A stretch of 14,269 nucleotides of DNA from UBA4744 sp035282865 (GTDB taxonomy: Bacteria; Actinomycetota; Acidimicrobiia; Spongiisociales; UBA4744), in contig DATEVB010000088.1 in the NCBI GenBank assembly GCA_035282865.1, forward strand, positions 1-14,269. The letters are read 5' to 3'. This document shows, piece after piece, positions 7,762-14,078 of this stretch. The notes under the pieces were generated by a model. It had not been told where the DNA came from and made no database searches. It was given only the letters and a program-made list of their open reading frames with translations. The position numbers were made by a program, and so were the translations under genes. Each line of letters begins with the position of its first letter. The first letter of the stretch is position 1.

Positions 7762-8375
7762 CAGACACTCCCTGTCACACTCGTGAGTTCGCGACCGAAG
7801 GTGCGCCAGCCTTCGATGGGGTCGGGTTCGGACGGAACCTCGATCGAGGCAGCCGCCGCCAGCACGGCGCCTGCTTGCTGCAGGCGGCCTCGAGCGACTA
7901 TCTCGTTCACCTCGCCATAGACCAGCGCCCTGACTTTGCATGCCTCGACGCAGGCCGGGATCTCACCGGCTTGAACTCTCCGCATACACCCGTCGCACTT
8001 GGTTGCCGTGATCCTCGCCGGGGCGCCGTTGACGGTCGGGAAAAATGTGACCGCATCGAACGGGCAGACCATGGCACACATGGCGCAGGCAATGCACTTG
8101 CCGGGATCGACCAACACCAGGTCGAGATCGACGTTACGGGTGATGGCGGCGGTGGGACACACCTGCTGGCAGGGTGCCGGACTGCAATGCCGGCAGCGGT
8201 TCGGGAACGAAGTGTTGGCGACCGGGCCGGGCTCGACGTGGATCCGGGTGTGAGGTTGCGGGTCCTCGAACAGCGCTAGGAACGGATCCCGGCTCTTGGA
8301 GTGTTCGACTGCACAGGCAAATTCGCATTGCAGGCAGCCGATACACATCTCCGGGTTGACGAATACCGACATCAT
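7761..8375 (-). CDS. cooF: CooF-like four-cluster ferredoxin, electron acceptor of CODH
   Basis: This 204-residue iron-sulfur protein of the DmsB/HycB/CooF type has sixteen cysteines for four [4Fe-4S] clusters: Cys11/14/17/21, Cys61/64/69/73 (C-X2-C-X4-C-X3-C), Cys94/97/100/104 and Cys127/130/142/146 (C-X2-C-X11-C-X3-C). No signal or Tat peptide is visible, so it is cytoplasmic. As first gene of the operon, directly before cooS, it is expected to take electrons from the CODH B/D clusters and pass them to the downstream flavoprotein. GGGGGTGG stands just upstream of two consecutive ATGs (8375 and 8372); I use 8375, but 8372 has slightly more usual spacing. An ATG at 8468 would add 31 non-conserved residues. 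A 4Fe-4S electron-transfer subunit of another oxidoreductase is excluded mainly by context. Confidence 0.92.
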   Translation of the reverse strand: MMSVFVNPEMCIGCLQCEFACAVEHSKSRDPFLALFEDPQPHTRIHVEPGPVANTSFPNRCRHCSPAPCQQVCPTAAITRNVDLDLVLVDPGKCIACAMCAMVCPFDAVTFFPTVNGAPARITATKCDGCMRRVQAGEIPACVEACKVRALVYGEVNEIVARGRLQQAGAVLAAAASIEVPSEPDPIEGWRTFGRELTSVTGSV

Positions 8376-8437
8376 CTGACCACCCCCGATCGGGTTTTCC
8401 GTGGCCGCCGGCCGAGTCAGAAGGCAACGGTCGTCGA

Positions 8438-8496
8438 TGGTCTGCGACCAGCGACCAATCTCGTTCAACCATATGCCGAATCGCCGGTGGCGACCA
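8438..8496 (-). promoter_or_regulatory. Candidate operator cluster upstream of cooF (GCGACCA heptamers)
   Basis: GCGACCA occurs at 8444-8450, immediately again at 8451-8457, and a third time at 8490-8496. An inverted half TGGTC at 8438-8442 makes a perfect TGGTC-TGC-GACCA dyad with the first copy. The cluster lies 63-121 nt upstream of the cooF start. I see no convincing -35/-10 pair here, and the motif is not one I recognise for CooA, RcoM or FNR. Regulatory function is inferred from position and repetition. Confidence 0.35.
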
Positions 8497-8557
8497 TGTG
8501 GCTTTGGTCCCTAATGTCGGTCGACGCAGCCGGCCTCCGGGCGGTTCGGCATCTTGC

Positions 8558-8569
8558 CGGTCATGACCG
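8558..8569. promoter_or_regulatory. 12-bp palindrome in the cooF-xylA divergent region
   Basis: CGGTCATGACCG is a perfect 12-bp palindrome, too tight for an RNA hairpin and so more like a dimeric protein-binding site. It lies between a GGTTCGG arm (8543-8549) and its complement CCGAACC (8571-8577). It could serve either of the two divergent genes. Confidence 0.3.
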
Positions 8570-8662
8570 ACCGAACCTCGGAGTTGAGCGAATTCGAGCC
8601 GCTGAACCAATCGACAGCATCGAAACGCTCCACCGCACCTCAGTGGCCTCAGAGCCCTGTGA

Positions 8663-8714
8663 TAGGCTCGCCTCGCTGGGGATCAGTCGGTTGATCCGGA
8701 GATTCCGACCGATC
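8663..8714 (+). promoter_or_regulatory. Putative xylA promoter -10 element and downstream inverted repeat
   Basis: TAGGCT at 8663-8668 fits the actinobacterial -10 form TANNNT; no good -35 hexamer stands 16-19 nt upstream. Right after the implied transcription start, GATCAGTCGG (8681-8690) and CCGACCGATC (8705-8714) form an inverted repeat with one mismatch and a 14-nt spacer. This is a natural position for a repressor operator or a leader hairpin. Both calls rest on pattern only. Confidence 0.33.
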
Positions 8715-8737
8715 AGGTGAACGCAGGAGGCTCCAGC

Positions 8738-10069
8738 GTGAGCGACGATTTCTTCACCGAAGTAGAAGCACCGATTACCTACGGCGGACCAGATTCGACC
8801 GATCCCCTGTCGTTCAAGGTCTACGACCCCGATCGACCCGTGCTCGGGAAGCGCATGGAAGACCACCTCCGCATGGCGGTCTGCTACTGGCATTCTTTCA
8901 ACTGGCCCGGCAGTGACGTCTTCGGTTCCGGGACCTTCGACCGGCCCTGGTTGGCGCGTCCGGACGATCTGGAGGCGGCCAAGCAGAAGATGGACGCCGC
9001 CTTCGAGTTCTTCACCAAGCTCGGGACACCCTTCTTCTGTTTCCACGACATCGATATCTCCCCCGCCGGGGCTACCTTCGCCGAGACCAAGCACAACCTC
9101 GAGCAGATGGTCTCCTACGCCGAGGAGCATATGGCCCGCACCGGCGTCAGACTCCTGTGGGGTACGAGCAACGCATTCAGCCATCCCCGCTTCGCGGCGG
9201 GCGCATCGACGAATCCGGATCCGGAAGTATTCGCCTACGCGGCCGCCCAGGTGAAGAACGCCGTCGACGCCACCCACCGACTGGGCGGCGAGAACTATGT
9301 CCTGTGGGGAGGGCGTGAGGGCTACGAGACGCTCCTCAACACCCGGATGCGTCAGGAAGCCGACCAGCTGGCCCGTTTCCTCACCATGGTCGTCGAGTAC
9401 AAGCACTCCATCGGTTTCGAGGGGACTCTGCTGATCGAACCGAAACCGCAGGAGCCCACCAAGCACCAGTACGACTACGACTGCGCCACGGTGCACGGAT
9501 TTCTCGAGCGGTACGATCTGGTCGGGGAGCTGTTCGTCAATATCGAGGTGAACCACGCGACACTGGCCGGCCACAGCTTCCACCACGAAGTCGCCTACGC
9601 CGTCGACAATGGCATCTTCGGGAGCATTGATGCGAACCGGGGCGATCCGCAGAATGGCTGGGACACCGACCAGTTCCCAAACTCGGTGGAAGACATGAGC
9701 CTGGGCATGTACGAAATCCTGCGTGGGGGTGGATTCACCACCGGCGGCTTCAATTTCGACACGAAGCTCCGCCGCCAGAGCCTCGACCGCACCGATCTCT
9801 TCCACGGGCACGTCGGTGCTATCGACACGCTCGCCCGGTCCCTGCTGGTGGCGGCCCAGCTCATCGAAGACGGCGCACTCGAAGCAGCCCGCCATGCCCG
9901 CTACGCCGGATGGTCCAAAACGCTCGGCACCCAGATCCTCGAGGGGAATGTGTCACTGGCCGACCTCGAACAGAAAGTGGCCGGCGGAGAAGTCGATCCT
10001 GCACCGGTCTCGGGACGTCAGGAGGAACTCGAGAACCTGGTCAACCGGACTCTCTGGAGAACTGTCTGA
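8738..10069 (+). CDS. xylA: Xylose isomerase, group II (E. coli-like)
   Basis: This 443-residue cytoplasmic TIM-barrel enzyme converts D-xylose to D-xylulose (and D-glucose to D-fructose in vitro for the family). Visible blocks are CYWHSFNWPG (49-58), the catalytic His103/Asp106 in CFHDIDISP, LLWGTSNAFSHPRF, NYVLWGGREGYETLLNT, the metal-ligand stretch LLIEPKPQEPTKHQYDYD, NIEVNHATLAGHSFHHE, SIDANRGDPQNGWDTDQFP, and an SGRQEELENLVN ending like the E. coli protein. Length (~440) and the long N-terminus place it in group II, not the ~390-residue group I common in Streptomyces. GTG 8738 is chosen because AGGAGG lies 7 nt before it; a GTG at 8717 has no such site. No xylulokinase or sugar transporter adjoins it, so its pathway partners must be elsewhere. 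Confidence 0.96.
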   Translation: MSDDFFTEVEAPITYGGPDSTDPLSFKVYDPDRPVLGKRMEDHLRMAVCYWHSFNWPGSDVFGSGTFDRPWLARPDDLEAAKQKMDAAFEFFTKLGTPFFCFHDIDISPAGATFAETKHNLEQMVSYAEEHMARTGVRLLWGTSNAFSHPRFAAGASTNPDPEVFAYAAAQVKNAVDATHRLGGENYVLWGGREGYETLLNTRMRQEADQLARFLTMVVEYKHSIGFEGTLLIEPKPQEPTKHQYDYDCATVHGFLERYDLVGELFVNIEVNHATLAGHSFHHEVAYAVDNGIFGSIDANRGDPQNGWDTDQFPNSVEDMSLGMYEILRGGGFTTGGFNFDTKLRRQSLDRTDLFHGHVGAIDTLARSLLVAAQLIEDGALEAARHARYAGWSKTLGTQILEGNVSLADLEQKVAGGEVDPAPVSGRQEELENLVNRTLWRTV

Positions 10070-10180
10070 CCGACGCCATCTCTCCAAACGATCAGTGCAG
10101 TTCGGCCGCGCCGGGTCTCATCGGACGACTGTTCCTTCAGATCACCATGGCCGACCTCACCATGACTCCCGAACACCGTG

Positions 10181-10199
10181 CGACTCTCACCGAGAGTCG
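10181..10199. other. Perfect 8-bp inverted repeat between xylA and arsR
   Basis: CGACTCTC (10181-10188) and GAGAGTCG (10192-10199) are exact complements around ACC. It lies 112 nt after xylA and 65 nt before the arsR start. It could be a terminator hairpin without a T-tract, or an operator for the ars unit. The rest of 10070-10263 holds nothing else I can support. Confidence 0.35.
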
Positions 10200-10263
10200 A
10201 CCGTCCGCGTCTGAAGGACCAAGGGCCCTAGTCGGGCACGTCCTCAGGCTGGAGAATACCGGC

Positions 10264-10572
10264 ATGGATTCAACAAAGTTTGAATCAATAACTCTTGAAG
10301 AGCGGGCCGGTGTGTTCTCGGCGCTGGGGGATCCGATCCGGTTGCGGGTCCTCGATCAGCTCACCGCCGGCCAGAAGTGTGTGTGTGACCTGCAAGCGAC
10401 GATCGATGTCGCCCCCAACCTGCTGTCCTATCACATGAGGGTGTTGCGAGAGGCCGGGCTGGTCGAGGCGTCCAAGCGCGGACGGTGGGTCGACTACCGA
10501 CTCGCCCCGGCCGCCGGGGAACTGGTGCACGAGTCTCTCCCCGTCGAGTTGTCGCCCGGACGTGGATCGTGA
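10264..10572 (+). CDS. arsR: ArsR/SmtB-family arsenic-responsive repressor
   Basis: This 102-residue winged-helix dimeric repressor has FSALGDPIRLRVLDQL at 18-33, the classic N-terminal helix of the family, then GQKCVCDL with Cys39-Val-Cys41-Asp-Leu, the As(III)-binding alpha-3 motif of E. coli-type ArsR. The recognition helix is around APNLLSYHMRVLREAGLV (50-67), followed by the beta-wing SKRGRWVDYRL. With arsenite bound, such proteins leave the operator and free the operon. ATG 10264 has GGAG 9 nt upstream and gives the usual family length; the frame stays open upstream with an ATG at 10147, but that extension has no ribosome site or similarity. An inverted repeat covers codons 2-8. The stop overlaps the next gene's start by 4 nt (GTGA). 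Confidence 0.92.
   Translation: MDSTKFESITLEERAGVFSALGDPIRLRVLDQLTAGQKCVCDLQATIDVAPNLLSYHMRVLREAGLVEASKRGRWVDYRLAPAAGELVHESLPVELSPGRGS
10267..10286. promoter_or_regulatory. Candidate ArsR operator overlapping the arsR start
   Basis: GATTCAA (10267-10273) and TTGAATC (10280-10286) form a perfect 7-6-7 inverted repeat, unusually A/T-rich for this DNA, directly after the arsR start codon. AT-rich dyads with TTGAA-like halves are common for this family. An operator inside the first codons would fit a promoter very close to the start or a leaderless transcript. Chance occurrence cannot be excluded. Confidence 0.35.
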
Positions 10573-11624
10573 CCCTCGATCTGCACGCCGCCCCGCTCCG
10601 GCAGTCGCCATGGCGCCTGTGGGGGGGCCTCGGCGCCGCCGTCCTGGCGTGGGTGGTCGCCTACCGGGTGAATGGACCATTGTGGCAGTGGGTGGTTGAC
10701 GACCTTGTTGGTGTCGATCCGAACAGCCGTTGGGGGGCAGCGCTGGAGTTCTTCACCTATGACAGCGTCAAGATCCTGCTGCTCCTGGGCGGGATCATCT
10801 TCGCCGTCACCGTCCTGCGTTCCTTCATGAGTGTTGAACGCACTCGATCGTTGCTGGGCGGCCGTCGGGAAGGGGCGGGGAACGTGGCCGCGGCCGGGTT
10901 GGGAGTGGTTACGCCATTCTGTTCGTGCAGTGCGGTACCGGGGTTCATCGGGTTCGTAGCGGCTGGAGTTCCGTTGGGCATAACGATGAGCTTTCTGATC
11001 GCCAGCCCGATGGTCAACGAGGTGGCGATCGTGTTGCTGTACGGGCTCTTCGGTTGGAAGATCGCCGCCCTCTATGTGACCGCCGGGCTGGCGGTAGCCA
11101 TCCTGGCCGGTTGGGTGATCGGACGCCTTCACCTCGAACGCTTCGTGGAACCGTTCGTGTTCGAAAACACCCTGCGGGGCCAACCGGTCGACCTGTCCGG
11201 ACCGTTGAGCTGGGCCGACCGTTTCGCCATCGGCCGCGACGAGGTCCGGACCATCATCCGCAAGATCTGGCCTTACCTGGTGGTTGGGATCGGCATCGGG
11301 GCAGCCATCCACGGCTGGGTTCCGGAGGGGTTCTTCGTTCAATACGCCGGACCGGACAACCCCCTGGCGGTTCCCGTCGCGGTAGGTCTCGGTATTCCTC
11401 TCTATTCGAATGCCGCCGGGATCCTGCCCCTGGTCGAAGCTCTGCATGCCAAGGGGCTGGCCATGGGCACCGTGCTGGCCTTCATGATGTCGGTGGTCGC
11501 CCTGTCCGTCCCCGAACTGGTCCTGTTGCGGCGGGTGCTGAAACCGCGCCTGCTGGGAGTGTTCGTCGGCGTGGTTGGAGTCGGGATCCTCGTGGTCGGC
11601 TTCTTGTTCAATCTGATTGTGTAA
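10569..11624 (+). CDS. arsP: ArsP-like (DUF318/PF03773-type) membrane permease
   Basis: This 351-residue polytopic inner-membrane protein has about eight hydrophobic segments (near 18-34, 66-84, 107-135, 137-160, 165-184, 234-250, 265-310, 325-351). The diagnostic block is VTPFCSCSAVPGFIGFVAAGVP (pieces at 114-135), with the C-S-C pair Cys118/Cys120, followed by SFLIASPMVNEVAI and later GIPLYSNAAGILPL; these are signatures of the ArsP/YraQ permease family. ArsP members export trivalent organoarsenicals, but other family members are uncharacterised. GTG 10569 overlaps the arsR stop as GTGA; the ribosome site is weak, consistent with translational coupling. Placement between arsR and a thioredoxin/Acr3 pair supports an arsenic role. 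The exact substrate remains inferred. Confidence 0.82.
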   Translation: MTLDLHAAPLRQSPWRLWGGLGAAVLAWVVAYRVNGPLWQWVVDDLVGVDPNSRWGAALEFFTYDSVKILLLLGGIIFAVTVLRSFMSVERTRSLLGGRREGAGNVAAAGLGVVTPFCSCSAVPGFIGFVAAGVPLGITMSFLIASPMVNEVAIVLLYGLFGWKIAALYVTAGLAVAILAGWVIGRLHLERFVEPFVFENTLRGQPVDLSGPLSWADRFAIGRDEVRTIIRKIWPYLVVGIGIGAAIHGWVPEGFFVQYAGPDNPLAVPVAVGLGIPLYSNAAGILPLVEALHAKGLAMGTVLAFMMSVVALSVPELVLLRRVLKPRLLGVFVGVVGVGILVVGFLFNLIV

Positions 11625-11635
11625 AGGAGACTCAC

Positions 11636-11899
11636 GTGAACATCAAGGTGCTCGGTTCGGGCTGTGTCAACTGCCAGACCCTCGAGAAGCGAACCGCCCA
11701 AGCCGTACAACTGCTCGGGCTCGATGCTCACATCGAGAAGGTCACCGACTACGCAGCGATCGCAGCCTACGGGGTGATGACTACGCCGGCGCTGGTGATC
11801 GATGAACGGGTGGTACTGGCCGGACGGGTCCCCAAGGTCGCCGATTTGCAAGCGCTGCTCGGCGGTACGCCCTTCACGCTGATGGAAGCTTCGCCGTGA
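11636..11899 (+). CDS. Small thioredoxin-fold redox protein (TM0996/MTH895-like)
   Basis: This 87-residue protein has the mini-thioredoxin pattern: beta strand MNIKVLGSGC, active-site Cys10-Val-Asn-Cys13, helix TLEKRTAQAVQLLG, second strand, then GVMTTPALVIDERVVLAGR with the cis-proline at Pro51, and a closing helix. This is the 'redox-active disulfide protein' family often found beside ArsP/YraQ permeases. A role in reducing a cysteine pair of the permease, the repressor or an arsenical substrate is plausible but inferred. GTG 11636 is preceded by AAAGGAG at 6-nt spacing, the best ribosome site of this operon, and begins 11 nt after the permease stop. Its TGA overlaps the acr3 GTG by 4 nt. 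Confidence 0.9.
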   Translation: MNIKVLGSGCVNCQTLEKRTAQAVQLLGLDAHIEKVTDYAAIAAYGVMTTPALVIDERVVLAGRVPKVADLQALLGGTPFTLMEASP

Positions 11900-12975
11900 C
11901 CGGCCTTCCGCCTCCGTCCGCAGAACCGGCCCTGGCCCGCTTGTCGGTGGTTGATCGGTTCCTTCCGGTCTGGATCATTACTGCCATGGCCCTCGGACTC
12001 GGTCTGGGCCGGCTGATCCCTAACCTGAACGACTGGCTGGACACGGTCAAGATCGGCACCGTCTCGATGCCGATCGCCCTCGGGCTGCTGGCCATGATGT
12101 ACCCGGTGCTGGCCAAAGTCCGCTACTCGCAGATCGGTGAGATCGCCACCGACCGCAAGCTGATGGTCACCTCGCTGGTCCTCAACTGGCTGATCGGCCC
12201 GGCGCTCATGTTCGCGCTGGCCTGGCTGCTACTGGCCGACCTCCCCGAGTACCGCACCGGGCTGATCATCATCGGGCTGGCGCGCTGCATCGCCATGGTG
12301 CTGATCTGGAACGATCTCGCTTGCGGTGACCGGGAAGCTGCCGCCGTGCTGGTCGCCCTCAACTCGATCTTTCAGATCGTCGCCTACTCGCTGCTCGGCT
12401 ACTTCTACCTGGAACTACTGCCCGGGTGGCTGGGCCTGGACACGGCTTCGTTGGATGTGTCGATGTGGGACATCGCCAAGATCGTGCTGGTCTTCCTGGG
12501 TATCCCGCTCGCCGGCGGTTACCTGACCAGGCGCTGGGGGGAACGCACCCGGGGGGTCGAGTGGTACGAAACCCGGTTCCTCCCCAAACTCGCCCCCTGG
12601 GCCCTGTACGGGCTTCTGTTCACCGTGGTAATCCTCTTCGCCCTCCAGGGTGAAACCATCACCGCCCGGCCGCTCGACGTAGTCCGCATCGCCCTACCTC
12701 TGTTCGCGTACTTTGCGCTGATGTGGGTGGTTTCGTTCGCGCTGGGGCTCCGGCTGGAGCTGTCATACGAAAAGAACACCAGCGTGGCCTTCACCGCCGC
12801 CAGCAACAACTTCGAGCTGGCCATCGCCGTTGCCATCGGCGTGTTCGGGGTCACCTCCGGCGAAGCCCTGGCGGGAGTGGTCGGGCCACTGATCGAGGTA
12901 CCCGTCCTGGTCGGCCTCGTCTACGTAGCGCTGTGGGCCCGCGGGCGCTTCTACCCGGCGGTCGGGAGACCGTGA
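11896..12975 (+). CDS. acr3: Acr3-family arsenite efflux permease
   Basis: This 359-residue inner-membrane protein of the bile/arsenite/riboflavin transporter superfamily has about ten transmembrane segments. The essential TM4 cysteine is Cys131 in GLARCIAMVLIWNDLACGD, and the TM9 glutamate is Glu307 in AASNNFELAIAVAIGVFG; both are conserved in characterised Acr3 antiporters that expel As(III) using the proton gradient. Early blocks IGTVSMPIALGLLAMMYPVLAKVRY are likewise typical (given here in two overlapping motif regions, residues 53-77). GTG 11896 overlaps the thioredoxin stop and has GGAAG upstream. It is the last gene of the ars unit. No arsC follows, so the cell may rely on As(III) or on a reductase encoded elsewhere. 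Confidence 0.95.
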   Translation: MTGLPPPSAEPALARLSVVDRFLPVWIITAMALGLGLGRLIPNLNDWLDTVKIGTVSMPIALGLLAMMYPVLAKVRYSQIGEIATDRKLMVTSLVLNWLIGPALMFALAWLLLADLPEYRTGLIIIGLARCIAMVLIWNDLACGDREAAAVLVALNSIFQIVAYSLLGYFYLELLPGWLGLDTASLDVSMWDIAKIVLVFLGIPLAGGYLTRRWGERTRGVEWYETRFLPKLAPWALYGLLFTVVILFALQGETITARPLDVVRIALPLFAYFALMWVVSFALGLRLELSYEKNTSVAFTAASNNFELAIAVAIGVFGVTSGEALAGVVGPLIEVPVLVGLVYVALWARGRFYPAVGRP

Positions 12976-13033
12976 CCCAAGCGCACACCCGGTGTGATGG
13001 TCGGCGCTAACCGGTTGTCCGGCGCGAACTGGA

Positions 13034-13061
13034 GGATCCGGCCTTCATGAGCCTCCGGACC
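13034..13061. terminator. Weak candidate hairpin between convergent acr3 and citE-like genes
   Basis: GG(A)TCCGG (13034-13041) pairs with CCGGACC (13055-13061) with one bulged A around a 13-nt loop. Its position between two convergent genes suggests a bidirectional terminator, but there is no T-tract on either strand. Confidence 0.25.
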
Positions 13062-13100
13062 CAGGTTCCAGTCCCCGATGAGCGGAGCGGGCCACCGACG

Positions 13101-13970
13101 TCATGGCCGCCCTGCCGATCCTCGAGCCTTATCGAGCAACCGGCGGGCAACCTTGGCGACGGCTTCGTCGACCATATGGCCGTCGTCGTCCGTCACGGCT
13201 CCCTTCCCCTCGGCGAGCGCCCGATCGTACAGTTCGACAAGATGCCCGGCACGCTCGACTTCTTCGGGAGCAGGGGTCAGCACTTGGTTGAACACCGCGA
13301 CCTGAGCAGGGTGAATGGCCGGTCGGCTGCCGAAACCGAGTCGGGCCAACCGGCGGGTTTCCTCGCCAAGCGACTCGAGGCTTTGGTAGTCGGGTGAAAC
13401 GGGACCGAGCGGAGGTTCGATCCCGGCGGCGGAGGAAGCTACCACCACCTGCAAGCGGAGAGGGACGAAGGCGGCTTCATTGGATGGATCGACCCCCAGT
13501 TCGGCGCCGAGGTCGAATTCGCCGATCATCAGCTGATGCACGCGCGGCGCCCCGGCGAGATCATTGACCGCCAGCAACCCGCGGGCCGTCTCCACGATTG
13601 GCAGCAGCTTGAGTCCGCCGAGCGGCAGGCCGGCCAATGACTCCCGGCGACCCAGTAAATCGTCCACTGCGAGGAGTTCGTCGACCGTTCGAACCTTGGG
13701 AACCATCACTCCCTCGAGGTGCGGCCCGACTACCGCGGCAAGGTCATCCTCGAGAAGGGCGGCGCTGTGATTGACCCGCACCCACACCTCGAAGGCCGGA
13801 TCGACCAGACCGGCCAGCCACGAGCCCACGGTGTCCCTCGCCAGCCGCTTCCTGGCCGGGGCGACCGCATCCTCGAGATCGGCGATCACGGCGTCTGCTC
13901 CGCGTTGCCCGGCTTTGGCCAGCTTGTCTGATTGATCGCCGGGTACGAACAGATAACTGCGAGCGGTCAT
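13101..13970 (-). CDS. CitE-like lyase/thioesterase of the HpcH/HpaI aldolase family
   Basis: This 289-residue TIM-barrel protein resembles citrate lyase beta-like (CitE/CLYBL/malyl-CoA) enzymes. Motifs are SYLFVPGDQSDKLAKA (5-20), GADAVIADLEDAVAPARK (24-41), the CoA/substrate-binding Arg65 in VRVN, GVMVPKV, the metal-binding Glu127 in LLPIVETARG and Asp153 in IGEFDLGAELG, and GFGSRPAIHPAQV near 212-224. These enzymes cleave or hydrolyse CoA-linked 3-hydroxy acids such as malyl- or citramalyl-CoA. No citrate lyase alpha or gamma gene is adjacent, which argues against a true citrate lyase and for a stand-alone CoA-ester enzyme; the substrate cannot be named. ATG 13970 has GAGG 5 nt upstream. 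It is convergent with acr3. Confidence 0.9.
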   Translation of the reverse strand: MTARSYLFVPGDQSDKLAKAGQRGADAVIADLEDAVAPARKRLARDTVGSWLAGLVDPAFEVWVRVNHSAALLEDDLAAVVGPHLEGVMVPKVRTVDELLAVDDLLGRRESLAGLPLGGLKLLPIVETARGLLAVNDLAGAPRVHQLMIGEFDLGAELGVDPSNEAAFVPLRLQVVVASSAAGIEPPLGPVSPDYQSLESLGEETRRLARLGFGSRPAIHPAQVAVFNQVLTPAPEEVERAGHLVELYDRALAEGKGAVTDDDGHMVDEAVAKVARRLLDKARGSAGRP

Positions 13971-14078
13971 AGGATCCTCACGCTTCGATTTTCAGGCCGG
14001 TTCCAGCACCTATTGCCCGTCGGTGCACCCTACTGTCAGGAGGCAAACAGGACCTCGAACCACTCGCCGCCGCTTTAG

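Noticed and set aside
8690..8704. FNR-like half site (TTGAT followed by CCGG and AGATT)
   Set aside because: Only one half matches TTGAT-N4-ATCAA; the second half is too degenerate to call.
8561..9895. Long minus-strand open frame opposite xylA (about 440 codons)
   Set aside because: It is the antisense shadow of a clearly conserved xylose isomerase; the translated product is low-complexity in character with no recognisable domain, as expected in high-GC DNA.
10494..11447. Minus-strand open frame of about 317 codons opposite the permease
   Set aside because: Antisense to a conserved membrane protein; the product is hydrophilic and repetitive in composition with no recognisable fold.
12984..12996. 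CACACC-C-GGTGTG repeat after acr3
   Set aside because: One-base centre prevents a hairpin and there is no promoter context; it is short enough to be chance.
13009..13016. AACCGGTT palindrome
   Set aside because: Eight bases only, no surrounding structure.
14027..14039. Promoter-like TAGGGT / CTGACA elements upstream of the CitE-like gene
   Set aside because: The hexamers cannot be paired at a usual spacing, so no promoter is called.
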